Assembly: GCF_000521505.1 (NCBI RefSeq)
Contig: NZ_CP003915.1
Span: 3,968,001 to 4,032,000, forward strand
Direction: 5' to 3'
Source: Advenella mimigardefordensis DPN7
GTDB taxonomy: Bacteria > Pseudomonadota > Gammaproteobacteria > Burkholderiales > Burkholderiaceae_B
DNA: 64,000 bases
This document shows positions 51,632 through 60,492 of the stretch, in pieces (the stretch's first letter is position 1; the number at the start of each line of letters is the position of its first letter). The position numbers and the translations under genes were made by a program. The notes under the pieces are model-generated. The model saw nothing but the letters and a program-made list of their open reading frames with translations, did no database searches and was not told the origin of the DNA.

Positions 51632-52815
51632 TGTTTTCCACTATGACCAACACGACTTTACCTCTGCCATCCCTGCCCGGCCAAAGCCCGCTGGGACAGG
51701 CACTTGAGCAGCCTCTACTGCTGGGATTATTCCTGCCGATCCATAACGGGGGCTGGACCATGTCTACATTGCCAAGAGATACAGACTGGACCTTCGATTA
51801 CAACGCAAAATTGACCAGGCAGGCTGAACAGCTCGGGTTTGACCTGGCTTTCGGACCGGCACACTGGCTCTCCAAAGGCGGCTTTGGCGGAGAAACGAAA
51901 TACCGCGAGCAATCGCTTGATGCGTTTATTGCTACTTGCGCTCTTGCTGCTGTCACGCAAAGGATACTACTCGTCTCGACTATTCACATTCTGTACGGCC
52001 CCTGGCATCCGCTACATCTGGCCAAGTTCGGCGCTACGCTCGATCATATAGCCAAAGGCCGCTGGGGCCTGAATATCGTCACCGGTTTTCGCAAGGACGA
52101 GTGGGCCATGTTCGGACAACAGCAAATTGATCACGACACACGCTACCAAATCGCAGATGAATATGTCGATATTCTGAGCAAACTCTGGAGCAGCAATGAA
52201 AACCTTGACTATGAGAGCAACCGCTGGCAGCTTAAACAAGCCTTTATCACGCCCAAACCTCAATACGGGCGTCCAATACTGGTCAGCGCAACGAGCTCGC
52301 CAGCCGGTATTGCAAGCGCTGTCCGACATTCAGACTTGATTTTCATCACCAGTCCAACCGGTGCACAATTTGAGAAAGCCATCGGCGCCCTGCCTCAGCT
52401 GAATGCCAGCGTCAAGGAGCACGCGGTACGCCAGGGTCGAGACGTTCGTACGCTGATCAATCCCATGATTATTTGCCGTGAAACCGAACAGGAAGCGCGG
52501 CAGGTATACCAGTCCATCCTGGCAAAGGCCGATCAGGGCGCGATTGATGGGTTCTTCCACTCTCATGCGACCGGAGACAGCCGCTCCTGGCGTGGTCACG
52601 AGCGGGACGAACGTACTGTAGGCGGAAACATCCAATTGGTCGGCACACCCGAACAGATTGTTGAACAGTTGCTGCAACTGAAGAACGCCGGTTGCGATGG
52701 TATACAGATCTGCTTCTTCGATTACGAGCCGGAACTGACCTACTTCGGTGAGCGCGTCATTCCTCTGCTGGAACAGGCTGGGTTGCGCAAACCCATTGCC
52801 CAATCTCTGGCATAG
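51631..52815 (+). CDS. LLM-class flavin-dependent monooxygenase (SfnG/SsuD/RutA-like)
   Basis: A 394-residue bacterial-luciferase-like monooxygenase. GLFLPIHNGGWTMSTLPRDT, FAEQLGFD-like QAEQLGFDLAFGPAHWLSKG, ATLDHIAKGRWGLNIVTGFR and GTPEQIVEQLLQL mark the family; LNIVTG binds flavin phosphate. The WALPPF-type start and the FRKDEWAMFG block resemble dimethylsulfone monooxygenase SfnG and alkanesulfonate monooxygenases, which split C-S bonds with FMNH2. Its ATG overlaps the previous stop by one base. Confidence 0.85.
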   Translation: MFSTMTNTTLPLPSLPGQSPLGQALEQPLLLGLFLPIHNGGWTMSTLPRDTDWTFDYNAKLTRQAEQLGFDLAFGPAHWLSKGGFGGETKYREQSLDAFIATCALAAVTQRILLVSTIHILYGPWHPLHLAKFGATLDHIAKGRWGLNIVTGFRKDEWAMFGQQQIDHDTRYQIADEYVDILSKLWSSNENLDYESNRWQLKQAFITPKPQYGRPILVSATSSPAGIASAVRHSDLIFITSPTGAQFEKAIGALPQLNASVKEHAVRQGRDVRTLINPMIICRETEQEARQVYQSILAKADQGAIDGFFHSHATGDSRSWRGHERDERTVGGNIQLVGTPEQIVEQLLQLKNAGCDGIQICFFDYEPELTYFGERVIPLLEQAGLRKPIAQSLA

Positions 52816-52856
52816 CACCCTCTTCATCATACTGATTTGCAAAGGCATACCAAAAC

Positions 52857-54479
52857 ATGACACACGCATCCGCCATAGTAGCTCTGGCCATTGAACCGAC
52901 GACGTTGCACAACTGGCTTTCGGATAACCAGGAAATCGCCCTGATTGACGTCAGCGAGGCCGGCCAGTTTGGCGAACAGCATTTATTCTTCGCAACCAAT
53001 TTTCCCTACAGCCGGCTGGAACCTGCACTACTCGACAAGGTGCCGCGCAACGATACGCGTCTTGTATTTACCTCTACGGACGGTGTCGTGGCGCAGCTTG
53101 CTGCATCCAGGGCAATTGAACTCGGCTACAACCATGTACACTGGCTGGCTGGCGGTACGCAGCAATGGCAGCAGGAGAACTATAAAACGTTTCAGGGCGT
53201 GAACGTTCCCAGCAAGGCCTTCTCGGAATATGTCGAGCACGCGTTTAGCACAGGGTCCATAACAGCTGAAGCGCTGATGCACGCGCAGCAATCGGGACAG
53301 GATCTGATCCTGCTTGACTCACGTACAGTGCAAGAACATCGCAAATTTCATATACCCGGTGCCATCAGTTGTCCCGGAGGCGAGATTGTCACGCGCTTCC
53401 ACGATGTCGTCACGTCGCCTGATACACTCGTGGTAGTAACCTGCGCTGGCCGAACCCGGGGTATTATCGGTGCACAAAGTCTTATCGATGCGGGCGTAAC
53501 TAATCGCGTCGTGGCGCTCTCCGGTGGTACGCAAGGGTGGAGGCTCGCCGGTCTGGACCTGTACTATGGACCCGGCCAGGAAACGCAACCTGCTAGTACG
53601 AGCGCTCAGGAAAGTGCGCGCGCCAAGGCACGTCAATTGGAAGAGCGCTCAAGCCTTGCACGGATCAATTCTGAAACACTGCATGCCTGGCAGGCAGATC
53701 AGACTCACACTACGTATATATTCGACATTCGAAGTCGTGATGAATTCGAAGCCGGTCATCTGGCCGGAGCTACCTGGGCCGAGGGCGTTCAACTGATTCA
53801 ATGTTTCGACGAGTATGCAGTAGTGCGCCACGCACGTGTTGTGATCGTCGACAGCGACGGCAGTCGTGCCACCCTTGTCGCCCACTGGCTGCACCGATTG
53901 GGTGCGCAAGTCGTGTTGTTCTCGCCAGCCGACGAAAATGCGTCATCAACGAGCCCTGATGTCGATACTGCCGCCGTAGCCAGGGATTGGGAAGGCACTC
54001 CGTCAATCAATGCACAAACGGCGTGGGAGTGGGCAACACAAGGCGCTGTTCTTCTTGATGCTCGCAGCAGTGAGCGTTACCTGCAATCACATGCTCCAGG
54101 CGCACTGTGGATCAATAGATCAGCAATCGGATCGACGATCATCGAGAAAATCGAAGCTGCGGGTCGGGCCATTGTTCTTGCCGACGATGACACCGTCGCG
54201 CGCCTGCTGGTGCAAACTTTGCTCACACACCTCAAAGAAACCGTAGTGCCGGGGCAGTTGGCCGTTGTCGAAGACGGATTCGACGCATGGCAAACTGCCG
54301 GGCTGGCCTTGGAAAACGCCCCCGTCGATCTGGACAAGCATGTGAGGATCGATTACCTGTTCTGGCTGCACGACAGACATGATGGTAATCTTGACGCAAG
54401 CGCAGCCTATTTACAGTGGGAGGCAGATCTGCCTACACAAATTGGGCCTACCTCCGAAGCTGGATTCAGACTGCCATGA
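52857..54479 (+). CDS. Four-domain rhodanese with one active-site cysteine
   Basis: A 540-residue protein of four rhodanese-type domains at about 10-110, 135-240, 270-365 and 385-485. Only the second has the sulfur-carrying loop, VTCAGRTR with Cys196. The matching loops are TSTDGV (about 72-77) in the first, DSDGSR (332-337) in the third and DDDTVA (443-448) in the fourth. Repeats end in similar W motifs: AGGTQQWQ, SGGTQGWRLAGL and DGFDAWQTAGL. It has no signal peptide. It would transfer sulfane sulfur, and its place after two monooxygenase genes suggests it handles sulfur freed from the substrate. Confidence 0.87.
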   Translation: MTHASAIVALAIEPTTLHNWLSDNQEIALIDVSEAGQFGEQHLFFATNFPYSRLEPALLDKVPRNDTRLVFTSTDGVVAQLAASRAIELGYNHVHWLAGGTQQWQQENYKTFQGVNVPSKAFSEYVEHAFSTGSITAEALMHAQQSGQDLILLDSRTVQEHRKFHIPGAISCPGGEIVTRFHDVVTSPDTLVVVTCAGRTRGIIGAQSLIDAGVTNRVVALSGGTQGWRLAGLDLYYGPGQETQPASTSAQESARAKARQLEERSSLARINSETLHAWQADQTHTTYIFDIRSRDEFEAGHLAGATWAEGVQLIQCFDEYAVVRHARVVIVDSDGSRATLVAHWLHRLGAQVVLFSPADENASSTSPDVDTAAVARDWEGTPSINAQTAWEWATQGAVLLDARSSERYLQSHAPGALWINRSAIGSTIIEKIEAAGRAIVLADDDTVARLLVQTLLTHLKETVVPGQLAVVEDGFDAWQTAGLALENAPVDLDKHVRIDYLFWLHDRHDGNLDASAAYLQWEADLPTQIGPTSEAGFRLP

Positions 54480-55525
54480 CCCGTATCTGCATCTACGGCG
54501 CGGGTGCCATCGGCAGCCACTTCGCGGTGCGTCTGGCGCAGTGCCCGGGCGTTTCGCTCTCTCTCATTGCGCGTGGCGAGCATTTGGTCACCATCCAGAA
54601 CAATGGACTAACATTGGAAACCGATAGCGGCAATGTTCATGCCACGATCAGCCAGGCAGTCGGTCATGCCCGGAATCTGCCGCCGCAGGACATTGTCATT
54701 GTCGGGTTAAAGGCCACCGATATCGCTGACCATGCGCAACACATCGGATCATTGCTCACCGATAACGGTATCGCCGTGTTTATTAATAACGGAATTCCCT
54801 GGTGGTGGGGTTACGGCCTGGATGCTGCTTTAACCCGTGCCGCGGCAGAGTCGAATGCAGACACGCCAACACTTGCCTTGCTGGATCCCGATGGGGCCCT
54901 CTGGTCCCATATCAGACCGGAACGTGTCATCGGAGGTGTCGTCTATTCCCCAAACGAAATTGTAAAGCCGGGTCATGTCAGGCATCGGGGACAGACACGC
55001 ATTCTGCTGGGTGAACCGGCACCGCAAGCAGTAGCCAAAAGCACGCGCTTGTCTGCACTGATCAAGCTATTGAATTCTGCCGGACTGACCGCGACTGCTG
55101 CCAAGGACATTCGGGCGTCTGTTTGGGAAAAGCTGCTGGTCAATATCGCCAACAATACGATCTGCGCCCTTACCCGCCTGGATAATCAGGCGCGTATGCG
55201 CTCTCCTGATCTCTTCAATCTGGGTCGGACCCTGCAAGCCGAAATCCGCGCAGTGGCCGCAGCCATGGGCTGGTCAGTGCCCCCCGCAGTTGAATCGCGC
55301 CCCACTGTAGAGACAGCAGCACCCGCCCCTGGTCATCGGCCCTCAATGCTGCAGGACGTACTTCGTGGACGGGCCCTGGAAGTGGACGCGTTGGTTGGCC
55401 AACCGTTGCAATTTGCCCGCCAGTTTGGGATAGCCACGCCCGTATTAACACTCGTTCACACCCTCCTGAGCGGTTTGGATTGCTCAGTCAAACAGCAAGC
55501 AGCACGTGCGCCTGATCACGCATGA
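54476..55525 (+). CDS. Ketopantoate reductase-family enzyme (PanE/ApbA-like)
   Basis: A 349-residue NADPH-dependent reductase. ATG 54476 overlaps the previous stop (ATGA) and begins ICIYGAGAIGSHFAVRL, the GxGxxG cofactor motif. VGLKATDIADHAQ and the C-terminal catalytic helix region (DIRASVWEKLLVNIANNTIC, which holds the conserved Lys and Asn) are seen, followed by GHRPSMLQDVLRGRALEVDA. Real PanE is about 300 residues; this is longer and lies in a catabolic operon, so it likely reduces another 2-oxo acid or dehydrogenates a 2-hydroxy acid. Confidence 0.85.
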   Translation: MTRICIYGAGAIGSHFAVRLAQCPGVSLSLIARGEHLVTIQNNGLTLETDSGNVHATISQAVGHARNLPPQDIVIVGLKATDIADHAQHIGSLLTDNGIAVFINNGIPWWWGYGLDAALTRAAAESNADTPTLALLDPDGALWSHIRPERVIGGVVYSPNEIVKPGHVRHRGQTRILLGEPAPQAVAKSTRLSALIKLLNSAGLTATAAKDIRASVWEKLLVNIANNTICALTRLDNQARMRSPDLFNLGRTLQAEIRAVAAAMGWSVPPAVESRPTVETAAPAPGHRPSMLQDVLRGRALEVDALVGQPLQFARQFGIATPVLTLVHTLLSGLDCSVKQQAARAPDHA

Positions 55526-55549
55526 ACCTTCGCATCATTCCAGATACCT

Positions 55550-56746
55550 ATGAGTTACACCACCACCCATCTCATCCCAAATGAACTATTGCAGCGTATC
55601 ACCGCAGGTGCGGCAGAGCGCGACGCCAAACGCGATCTGCCCTTTGCGCTGATCCAGGAACTTAAAGCCAGCGGTTTCGGGCACCAACGCCTGTCCGGCA
55701 CCTACGGCGGTGAGGGGGCCACGCTTGTCCATATGTTTTCGGCAGCGTTTCAATTGGCAGAAGCAGATCCGAACGTGGCCCACATTTGGAGAAATCACCA
55801 TGTCGTAATGGAGCGTCTGCTGAATACGCCATCACAACACCCTTTGCTGAACAAGTTGCGCGCTCGCGTTATTGCAGGAGATATGATCGGCCAGGCAAAT
55901 ACCGAGATCAATCACCCGCAGATTGGAGGCAATGTTCCATTCTTCAGCAGACTGGTAAAAAACAACGGGAAATATGAATTGAATGGCAAGAAATTTTATT
56001 CAACCGGCGCGCTCTATTCCGACTGGATTTATGCCCCGGTTTCCCTGGAAGATGACCGGCGAGTCATTGTGATACTGCCAAAAAACCGAAAAGGCATAGA
56101 GACAATCGACGACTGGACGGGTATGGGGCAACGACTGACGGGGAGCGGCACTACGATCTTTGAACATGTTCATGTGGACTCCGACGAGATACTTTTTCCC
56201 GAAGACATTCCTCAACAGCAGGGTCAGTTCGGCTCCACTATCGCACAGCTATACCTGACAAGCATTGTCGCGGGTATTGTGTCCGCCATCACTCGCGATG
56301 CTGCCGAGCTGCTCGGCAAACGCCACCGCAATTTCTACTATGCTCCGGATTCAGCTGGTGCGCGTGATCCCTTGCTACTTGCCGCTATGGGTGAACAGCA
56401 GGCAGCTGCTTTTGCGGTCCACGCAATTGTCCAGGCTGCCGCTGCTGTCGCCGATAAGGCGTACATTGCCCTCATCGCACAGGACAGCCAGGCCGGTGAT
56501 TTTCTGCAAGATGCCGCTGCGGCAGCTGCCAAAGCAAAAATAACGGTGGACCGTATAGCGCAACACACAGCCTCTGCGCTGTTCGACATTGCGGGAGCCT
56601 CGGCCACCCTCGCACATCACAATCTGGACCGACATTGGCGCAATATACGCACGCTATCCAGCCACAACCCGATCACTCATAAAGCGTATGCACTGGGTAA
56701 CCTAAGCATCAATGGCGTTCCGCTACCCACTCAGGGTTTTTTCTAA
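55550..56746 (+). CDS. DszC/SfnB-like flavin monooxygenase, copy 2
   Basis: A 398-residue paralogue of the protein at 50396-51631. DDWTGMGQRLTGSGTTIFEH, LHHNLDRHWRNIRTLSSHNP-type C-terminus and AYALGNLSINGVPLP are the same hallmarks; residues 95-130 (ARVIAGDMIGQANTEINHPQ) form the flavin-side region. Two different members of this family in one operon suggest two oxidation steps or two subunits, as with other sulfur-acquisition clusters. Confidence 0.85.
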   Translation: MSYTTTHLIPNELLQRITAGAAERDAKRDLPFALIQELKASGFGHQRLSGTYGGEGATLVHMFSAAFQLAEADPNVAHIWRNHHVVMERLLNTPSQHPLLNKLRARVIAGDMIGQANTEINHPQIGGNVPFFSRLVKNNGKYELNGKKFYSTGALYSDWIYAPVSLEDDRRVIVILPKNRKGIETIDDWTGMGQRLTGSGTTIFEHVHVDSDEILFPEDIPQQQGQFGSTIAQLYLTSIVAGIVSAITRDAAELLGKRHRNFYYAPDSAGARDPLLLAAMGEQQAAAFAVHAIVQAAAAVADKAYIALIAQDSQAGDFLQDAAAAAAKAKITVDRIAQHTASALFDIAGASATLAHHNLDRHWRNIRTLSSHNPITHKAYALGNLSINGVPLPTQGFF

Positions 56747-56809
56747 ATCAGCCCATCTACATCGTACATCGCAGGCTTAAACAGCGCTATCCCGCAATAG
56801 ACATCAACC

Positions 56810-57943
56810 ATGACCTCAAGCATCAATTCGACCTTGTTCACCTTACCTGTTCCTGCATCCAATGCGAACAAGAGCGACTTCAACACGTTATCAGAACTCT
56901 GCAGCGCAGCACAAGCGAACCTACCCAAACCGATTTGGGACTATCTGGCTGGCGGTGCCGGCACCGAAGCCACACTGCGTCGCAATCGGGCAAGCCTGGA
57001 CACGATAGGCCTCAGAGGTCGGGTCCTGCGCGATGTTCGCCATATCGACACTCAAACGACGCTTCTGGGGCTTCCTTTGGCGTTTCCTTTTTTCCCAAGC
57101 CCTATCGGCTCTCTAGGTTTGATTCACACTGCCGGTGCAGCAGCCGTCGCCGAGGCTGCCACCAGCATGGGAACCACACAGTTTTTCGGAATCAATTCGG
57201 AAATCGCCATTGACAACGTTGTATTGCACGCCACGCGTCCGCTGGTGCTCCAGCTTTATCTGCGTGGCGATCTCGCCTGGGCCAGATCGATTATTGATCG
57301 AGCGGTTACGCTGGGTTTTCATGCGCTTTGCATCACGGTTGACGTACCCGTCATTGCCCGCCGAGATCGCGATCTCATTAATGGTTTCGTTGCACTAGAC
57401 CAGCAGGCACGGCCCAATTTACAAGCTACACAGAGCGGCCCCGATAGCGTCGTGCCCGACTGGCAGCTCATTGAAAGCCTCGTCAAACACTCATCCCTAC
57501 CAGTGATTATCAAAGGCATTCAGACGCTGGAAGATGCCAGACTGGCCGAGTCGGTTGGTGCCAAAGCAGTTTATCTTTCCAATCACGGAGGCCGTCAACT
57601 CGATTACGCGGCGTCAGGCATTGAAATGCTAAGCGAAATCGCACCTAAGCTGAACGGATCTATAGAGATCTACGTCGATGGCGGCTTTCAGAACGGCAGC
57701 GATATCGTCAAAGCCATTGCCCTGGGAGCGCGGGCCATCGGTCTGGGCAAAATGCAGGGATACGCACTGGCTGCAGGCGGTGCAGCAGGCTTGCAACAAA
57801 TGCTCAGACTATTGCACGAAGAACTCGCAACCACGATGGCGCTCGTTGGTGCCACGCGGCTAGACCAACTTGGTCCGCAGGTGCTCAGACCATTATCGAA
57901 TATCCAAAACGAAATCACCACACAATTTGCAGCAGGAGTATAG
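56810..57943 (+). CDS. FMN-dependent 2-hydroxyacid dehydrogenase/oxidase
   Basis: A 377-residue member of the lactate/glycolate/mandelate oxidase family. VIIKGIQTLEDARLAESVGA ends with the FMN lysine region; VYLSNHGGRQLDYA carries the catalytic His and Arg, and EIYVDGGFQNGSDIVKAIAL and GARAIGLGKMQGYALAAGGA bind FMN. PIWDYLAGGAGTEATLRRNR is the family N-terminus. It would oxidise a 2-hydroxy acid to a 2-oxo acid, which suits neighbouring reductase and aldolase genes. Membrane association cannot be judged, but no long hydrophobic insertion is present. Confidence 0.88.
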   Translation: MTSSINSTLFTLPVPASNANKSDFNTLSELCSAAQANLPKPIWDYLAGGAGTEATLRRNRASLDTIGLRGRVLRDVRHIDTQTTLLGLPLAFPFFPSPIGSLGLIHTAGAAAVAEAATSMGTTQFFGINSEIAIDNVVLHATRPLVLQLYLRGDLAWARSIIDRAVTLGFHALCITVDVPVIARRDRDLINGFVALDQQARPNLQATQSGPDSVVPDWQLIESLVKHSSLPVIIKGIQTLEDARLAESVGAKAVYLSNHGGRQLDYAASGIEMLSEIAPKLNGSIEIYVDGGFQNGSDIVKAIALGARAIGLGKMQGYALAAGGAAGLQQMLRLLHEELATTMALVGATRLDQLGPQVLRPLSNIQNEITTQFAAGV

Positions 57944-57946
57944 TCT

Positions 57947-59545
57947 ATGAAAAAACAACTGGGCAGATTCATTTTGACGCTCGCCGCGGTATCCACCTCC
58001 CTGTTCGTTCAAGCGCCAGCGAGCGCCGCAACGCCTGTAAGGGGAGGGTCCTTGCAGGCGATTGTTCAACCTGAACCGACAGCGCTGACCTCGTCATTTC
58101 AGAACACCTTTCCGAATTTGATCGTGTCGGCAAACATCTTCGACGGCTTACTTACCTACGACAAGGACAGTAAGCCGCAACCCGGTCTGGCGGAACGTTG
58201 GGAAGTGACCGATGACGGGTTGACCATGACGTTTCATTTGCGACACGGGGTGAAATGGCACGACGGCAAACCATTTACTGCAGCCGACGTCAAGTTCAGT
58301 CTGCTGGAAGTCTGGAAGAAACTGCATACGCGTGGGCGGGTGACCTTCGCTCCGGTCACCTCTGTCGACACACCGGACGAATATACAGTTGTATTACACC
58401 TTGCGCACCCGTCAATCGTCATTCTCAGTGCGCTGAATGCTGTGGAGTCGCAGATCATCCCGAAACATATCTATGAAGGAACCGACTTCAACAAAAACCC
58501 AGCCAATATTCATCCCATTGGCACTGGCGCTTTCCGATTCAAGCAATGGAACAAAGGGCAATATATCGAGCTGGAACGCAACCCCGACTATTGGGACAGT
58601 GGTAAGCCCTATCTGGATAGCCTGATTTTTCGTATTATCCCGGATGCGGGCTCACGCGCTGTAGCGTTGGAAACTGGCGAGGTGCAATATGCGCCCTACG
58701 ATGCGGTCCCTCATTCAGACGTAAAGCGTCTCGAACAGACAGGTAGATTAAAAGTTACCACCGACGGATTCAGTTGGCAAGCTCAGAATGTGTTCCTGGA
58801 ATTCAATCTGCGCAACCCGATTCTCAATCATTTGAAAGTTCGCCAGGCGATTGCGCACGCCATCGATGTAAAGGATCTGATCAACACAGTCTGGTACGGC
58901 TTCGGCAAACCTGCAACAGGCATGATTCCGTCAAGTTTGACCGATTTCTATACTACAAAGCATGTTCCACAGTACCCTTACGACCCGCGGCGCGCCGAAG
59001 CGCTACTGGATGCGGCAGGTTACCCCCGCAAGGAAAACGGCATTCGCTTCTCCCTGAAACTGGATTATCAGCCGTTCAATGAAGCATACAAGTTTCATTC
59101 AGAATATTTGCGGCAGAAATTGAAAGCTGTGGGCATAGATGTGACAGTGCGGAATCAGGATCTGCCTACGTTCATCAAACGTATCTATACCGACTACGAC
59201 TTTGATATTAATACCGGACAGATCTCGCCCTATCTGGATCCGCAAATTGGCGGCATTCGCCATTACTGGTCAAAAAGCATCGCCAAAGGCGTACCGTGGA
59301 CCAATGCCTCGAATTACTCAAACCCCAAGGCCGACGAAATCATTGAAAGGATACAGATCTCCAATAATCCTCAGGAAAGGTTTCGGCTATTTCACGACCT
59401 GCAACGCATCGGCATGGAAGATTTGCCAGTACTTCCTCTGTTCGAAATTCAGCACTTCACGCTGTACAACAATGCACTGCAGGGTGTAGGAGCCGAACCC
59501 GATGCCGCGATTTCTTCATTAAAAAATCTCTGGATCGCACCATAA
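57947..59545 (+). CDS. Peptide-type ABC binding protein (SBP_bac_5), second copy
   Basis: A 532-residue receptor with signal peptide (FVQAPASAA near 20-28) and AGGAG before the ATG. It matches the first gene of the operon throughout: RGGSLQAIVQPEPTALTSSF, RHGVKWHDGKPFTAADVKFS, KQWNKGQYIELERNPDYWDS and HYWSKSIAKGVPWTNASNYS all have counterparts at the same place. Two receptors for one permease pair could widen the range of ligands. It is the last gene of the operon, three bases after the FMN enzyme gene. Confidence 0.9.
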   Translation: MKKQLGRFILTLAAVSTSLFVQAPASAATPVRGGSLQAIVQPEPTALTSSFQNTFPNLIVSANIFDGLLTYDKDSKPQPGLAERWEVTDDGLTMTFHLRHGVKWHDGKPFTAADVKFSLLEVWKKLHTRGRVTFAPVTSVDTPDEYTVVLHLAHPSIVILSALNAVESQIIPKHIYEGTDFNKNPANIHPIGTGAFRFKQWNKGQYIELERNPDYWDSGKPYLDSLIFRIIPDAGSRAVALETGEVQYAPYDAVPHSDVKRLEQTGRLKVTTDGFSWQAQNVFLEFNLRNPILNHLKVRQAIAHAIDVKDLINTVWYGFGKPATGMIPSSLTDFYTTKHVPQYPYDPRRAEALLDAAGYPRKENGIRFSLKLDYQPFNEAYKFHSEYLRQKLKAVGIDVTVRNQDLPTFIKRIYTDYDFDINTGQISPYLDPQIGGIRHYWSKSIAKGVPWTNASNYSNPKADEIIERIQISNNPQERFRLFHDLQRIGMEDLPVLPLFEIQHFTLYNNALQGVGAEPDAAISSLKNLWIAP

Positions 59546-59557
59546 AATGAGCCCGTT

Positions 59558-59589
59558 GCTGCTTCATTGGGGGAAACCAGCGAAGCAGC
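59558..59589. terminator. Hairpin between converging operons
   Basis: GCTGCTTC and GAAGCAGC pair around a 16-base loop in the 56-base gap between two converging stop codons. No T-run follows. Confidence 0.4.
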
Positions 59590-59601
59590 CCCGATGCCAC
59601 C

Positions 59602-60480
59602 TCACCGATTCCGGATAAACCGATATTCCTTGCTAAACCCCTGCGGTTTAAAGATAAGCAACAGGATCAGAATCAATCCGATCAGAATCAATCTCAACGC
59701 TGCCAGTTGATGCGGCGCCAGCCAGGAAATGTAATCGTCCAGAAAGCGCGTGCCTTCCAGCAGTAAAACCACCGTCAGGCTGCTCAGGAGCACGCCGCGA
59801 TGGCTACCGCGTCCGGCCAGAATCACCAGCATAAACGCCGATGCCGTCATGGCAACGCTAAACTGCGAAGGATCTATATACCGATAATAAAAGGCATGCA
59901 GGCAACCTGCAATACCAAGTGCCGCACCACCTAAAGCGAAGAAACGCAAGCGTACGCCCAGAACGTTCTTGCCCACGCTCTGCGCCACCAGTGGATCATC
60001 GCGCAAAGCGCGGGCCGTTCGACCCAGCGGTGAACGGGCGATCACTTCAAAGGCAACGAAAACCACCACCAGCATGATGGCTGCCAACGCCAACAAACCC
60101 GTATCGCTCGCGACGGGTCGGGGAATGTTCGGAATGCCAATGCTCCCCCGGGTCAGCCATTCTTCGTTGTTGATAATCAATTTGACGCTTTCCGCGAAAG
60201 CCAGCGTCACAATGGCAAAATAATCATCTGCAAGGCGGACAGAAATCAGGCACACGAGGGCGCTTACTGCAACCGTAAGAAGAACCGTGACCGGCATGAC
60301 CAGCCATGGCGACCACCCCAGTTGCGTCGTGAGCAGCGCACAAACATACGCGCCGATCATATAAAAGCCGAAAAGCCCGAAATTGACCAGCCCTGCCATG
60401 CCCCACTGTATATTCAGGGCAAGGCCGGTAATGCCAGCCATCATCGCCAGGGCGACCAGAGAAAAAAGATATGCTGTCAT
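59602..60480 (-). CDS. livM: Branched-chain-type ABC permease LivM
   Basis: A 292-residue permease with about eight to ten hydrophobic segments. ALNIQWGMAGLVNFGLFGFY, SVRLADDYFAIVTLAFAESV and LGRTARALRDDPLVAQSVGK are the LivM hallmarks; it ends FKPQGFSKEYRF. AGGAAAA lies before the ATG. It is the last gene of the liv-type operon. The ligand of the system is not fixed: members carry branched-chain amino acids, amides, urea or aromatic acids. Confidence 0.87.
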   Translation of the reverse strand: MTAYLFSLVALAMMAGITGLALNIQWGMAGLVNFGLFGFYMIGAYVCALLTTQLGWSPWLVMPVTVLLTVAVSALVCLISVRLADDYFAIVTLAFAESVKLIINNEEWLTRGSIGIPNIPRPVASDTGLLALAAIMLVVVFVAFEVIARSPLGRTARALRDDPLVAQSVGKNVLGVRLRFFALGGAALGIAGCLHAFYYRYIDPSQFSVAMTASAFMLVILAGRGSHRGVLLSSLTVVLLLEGTRFLDDYISWLAPHQLAALRLILIGLILILLLIFKPQGFSKEYRFIRNR

Positions 60481-60492
60481 GAACTGTTTTTC

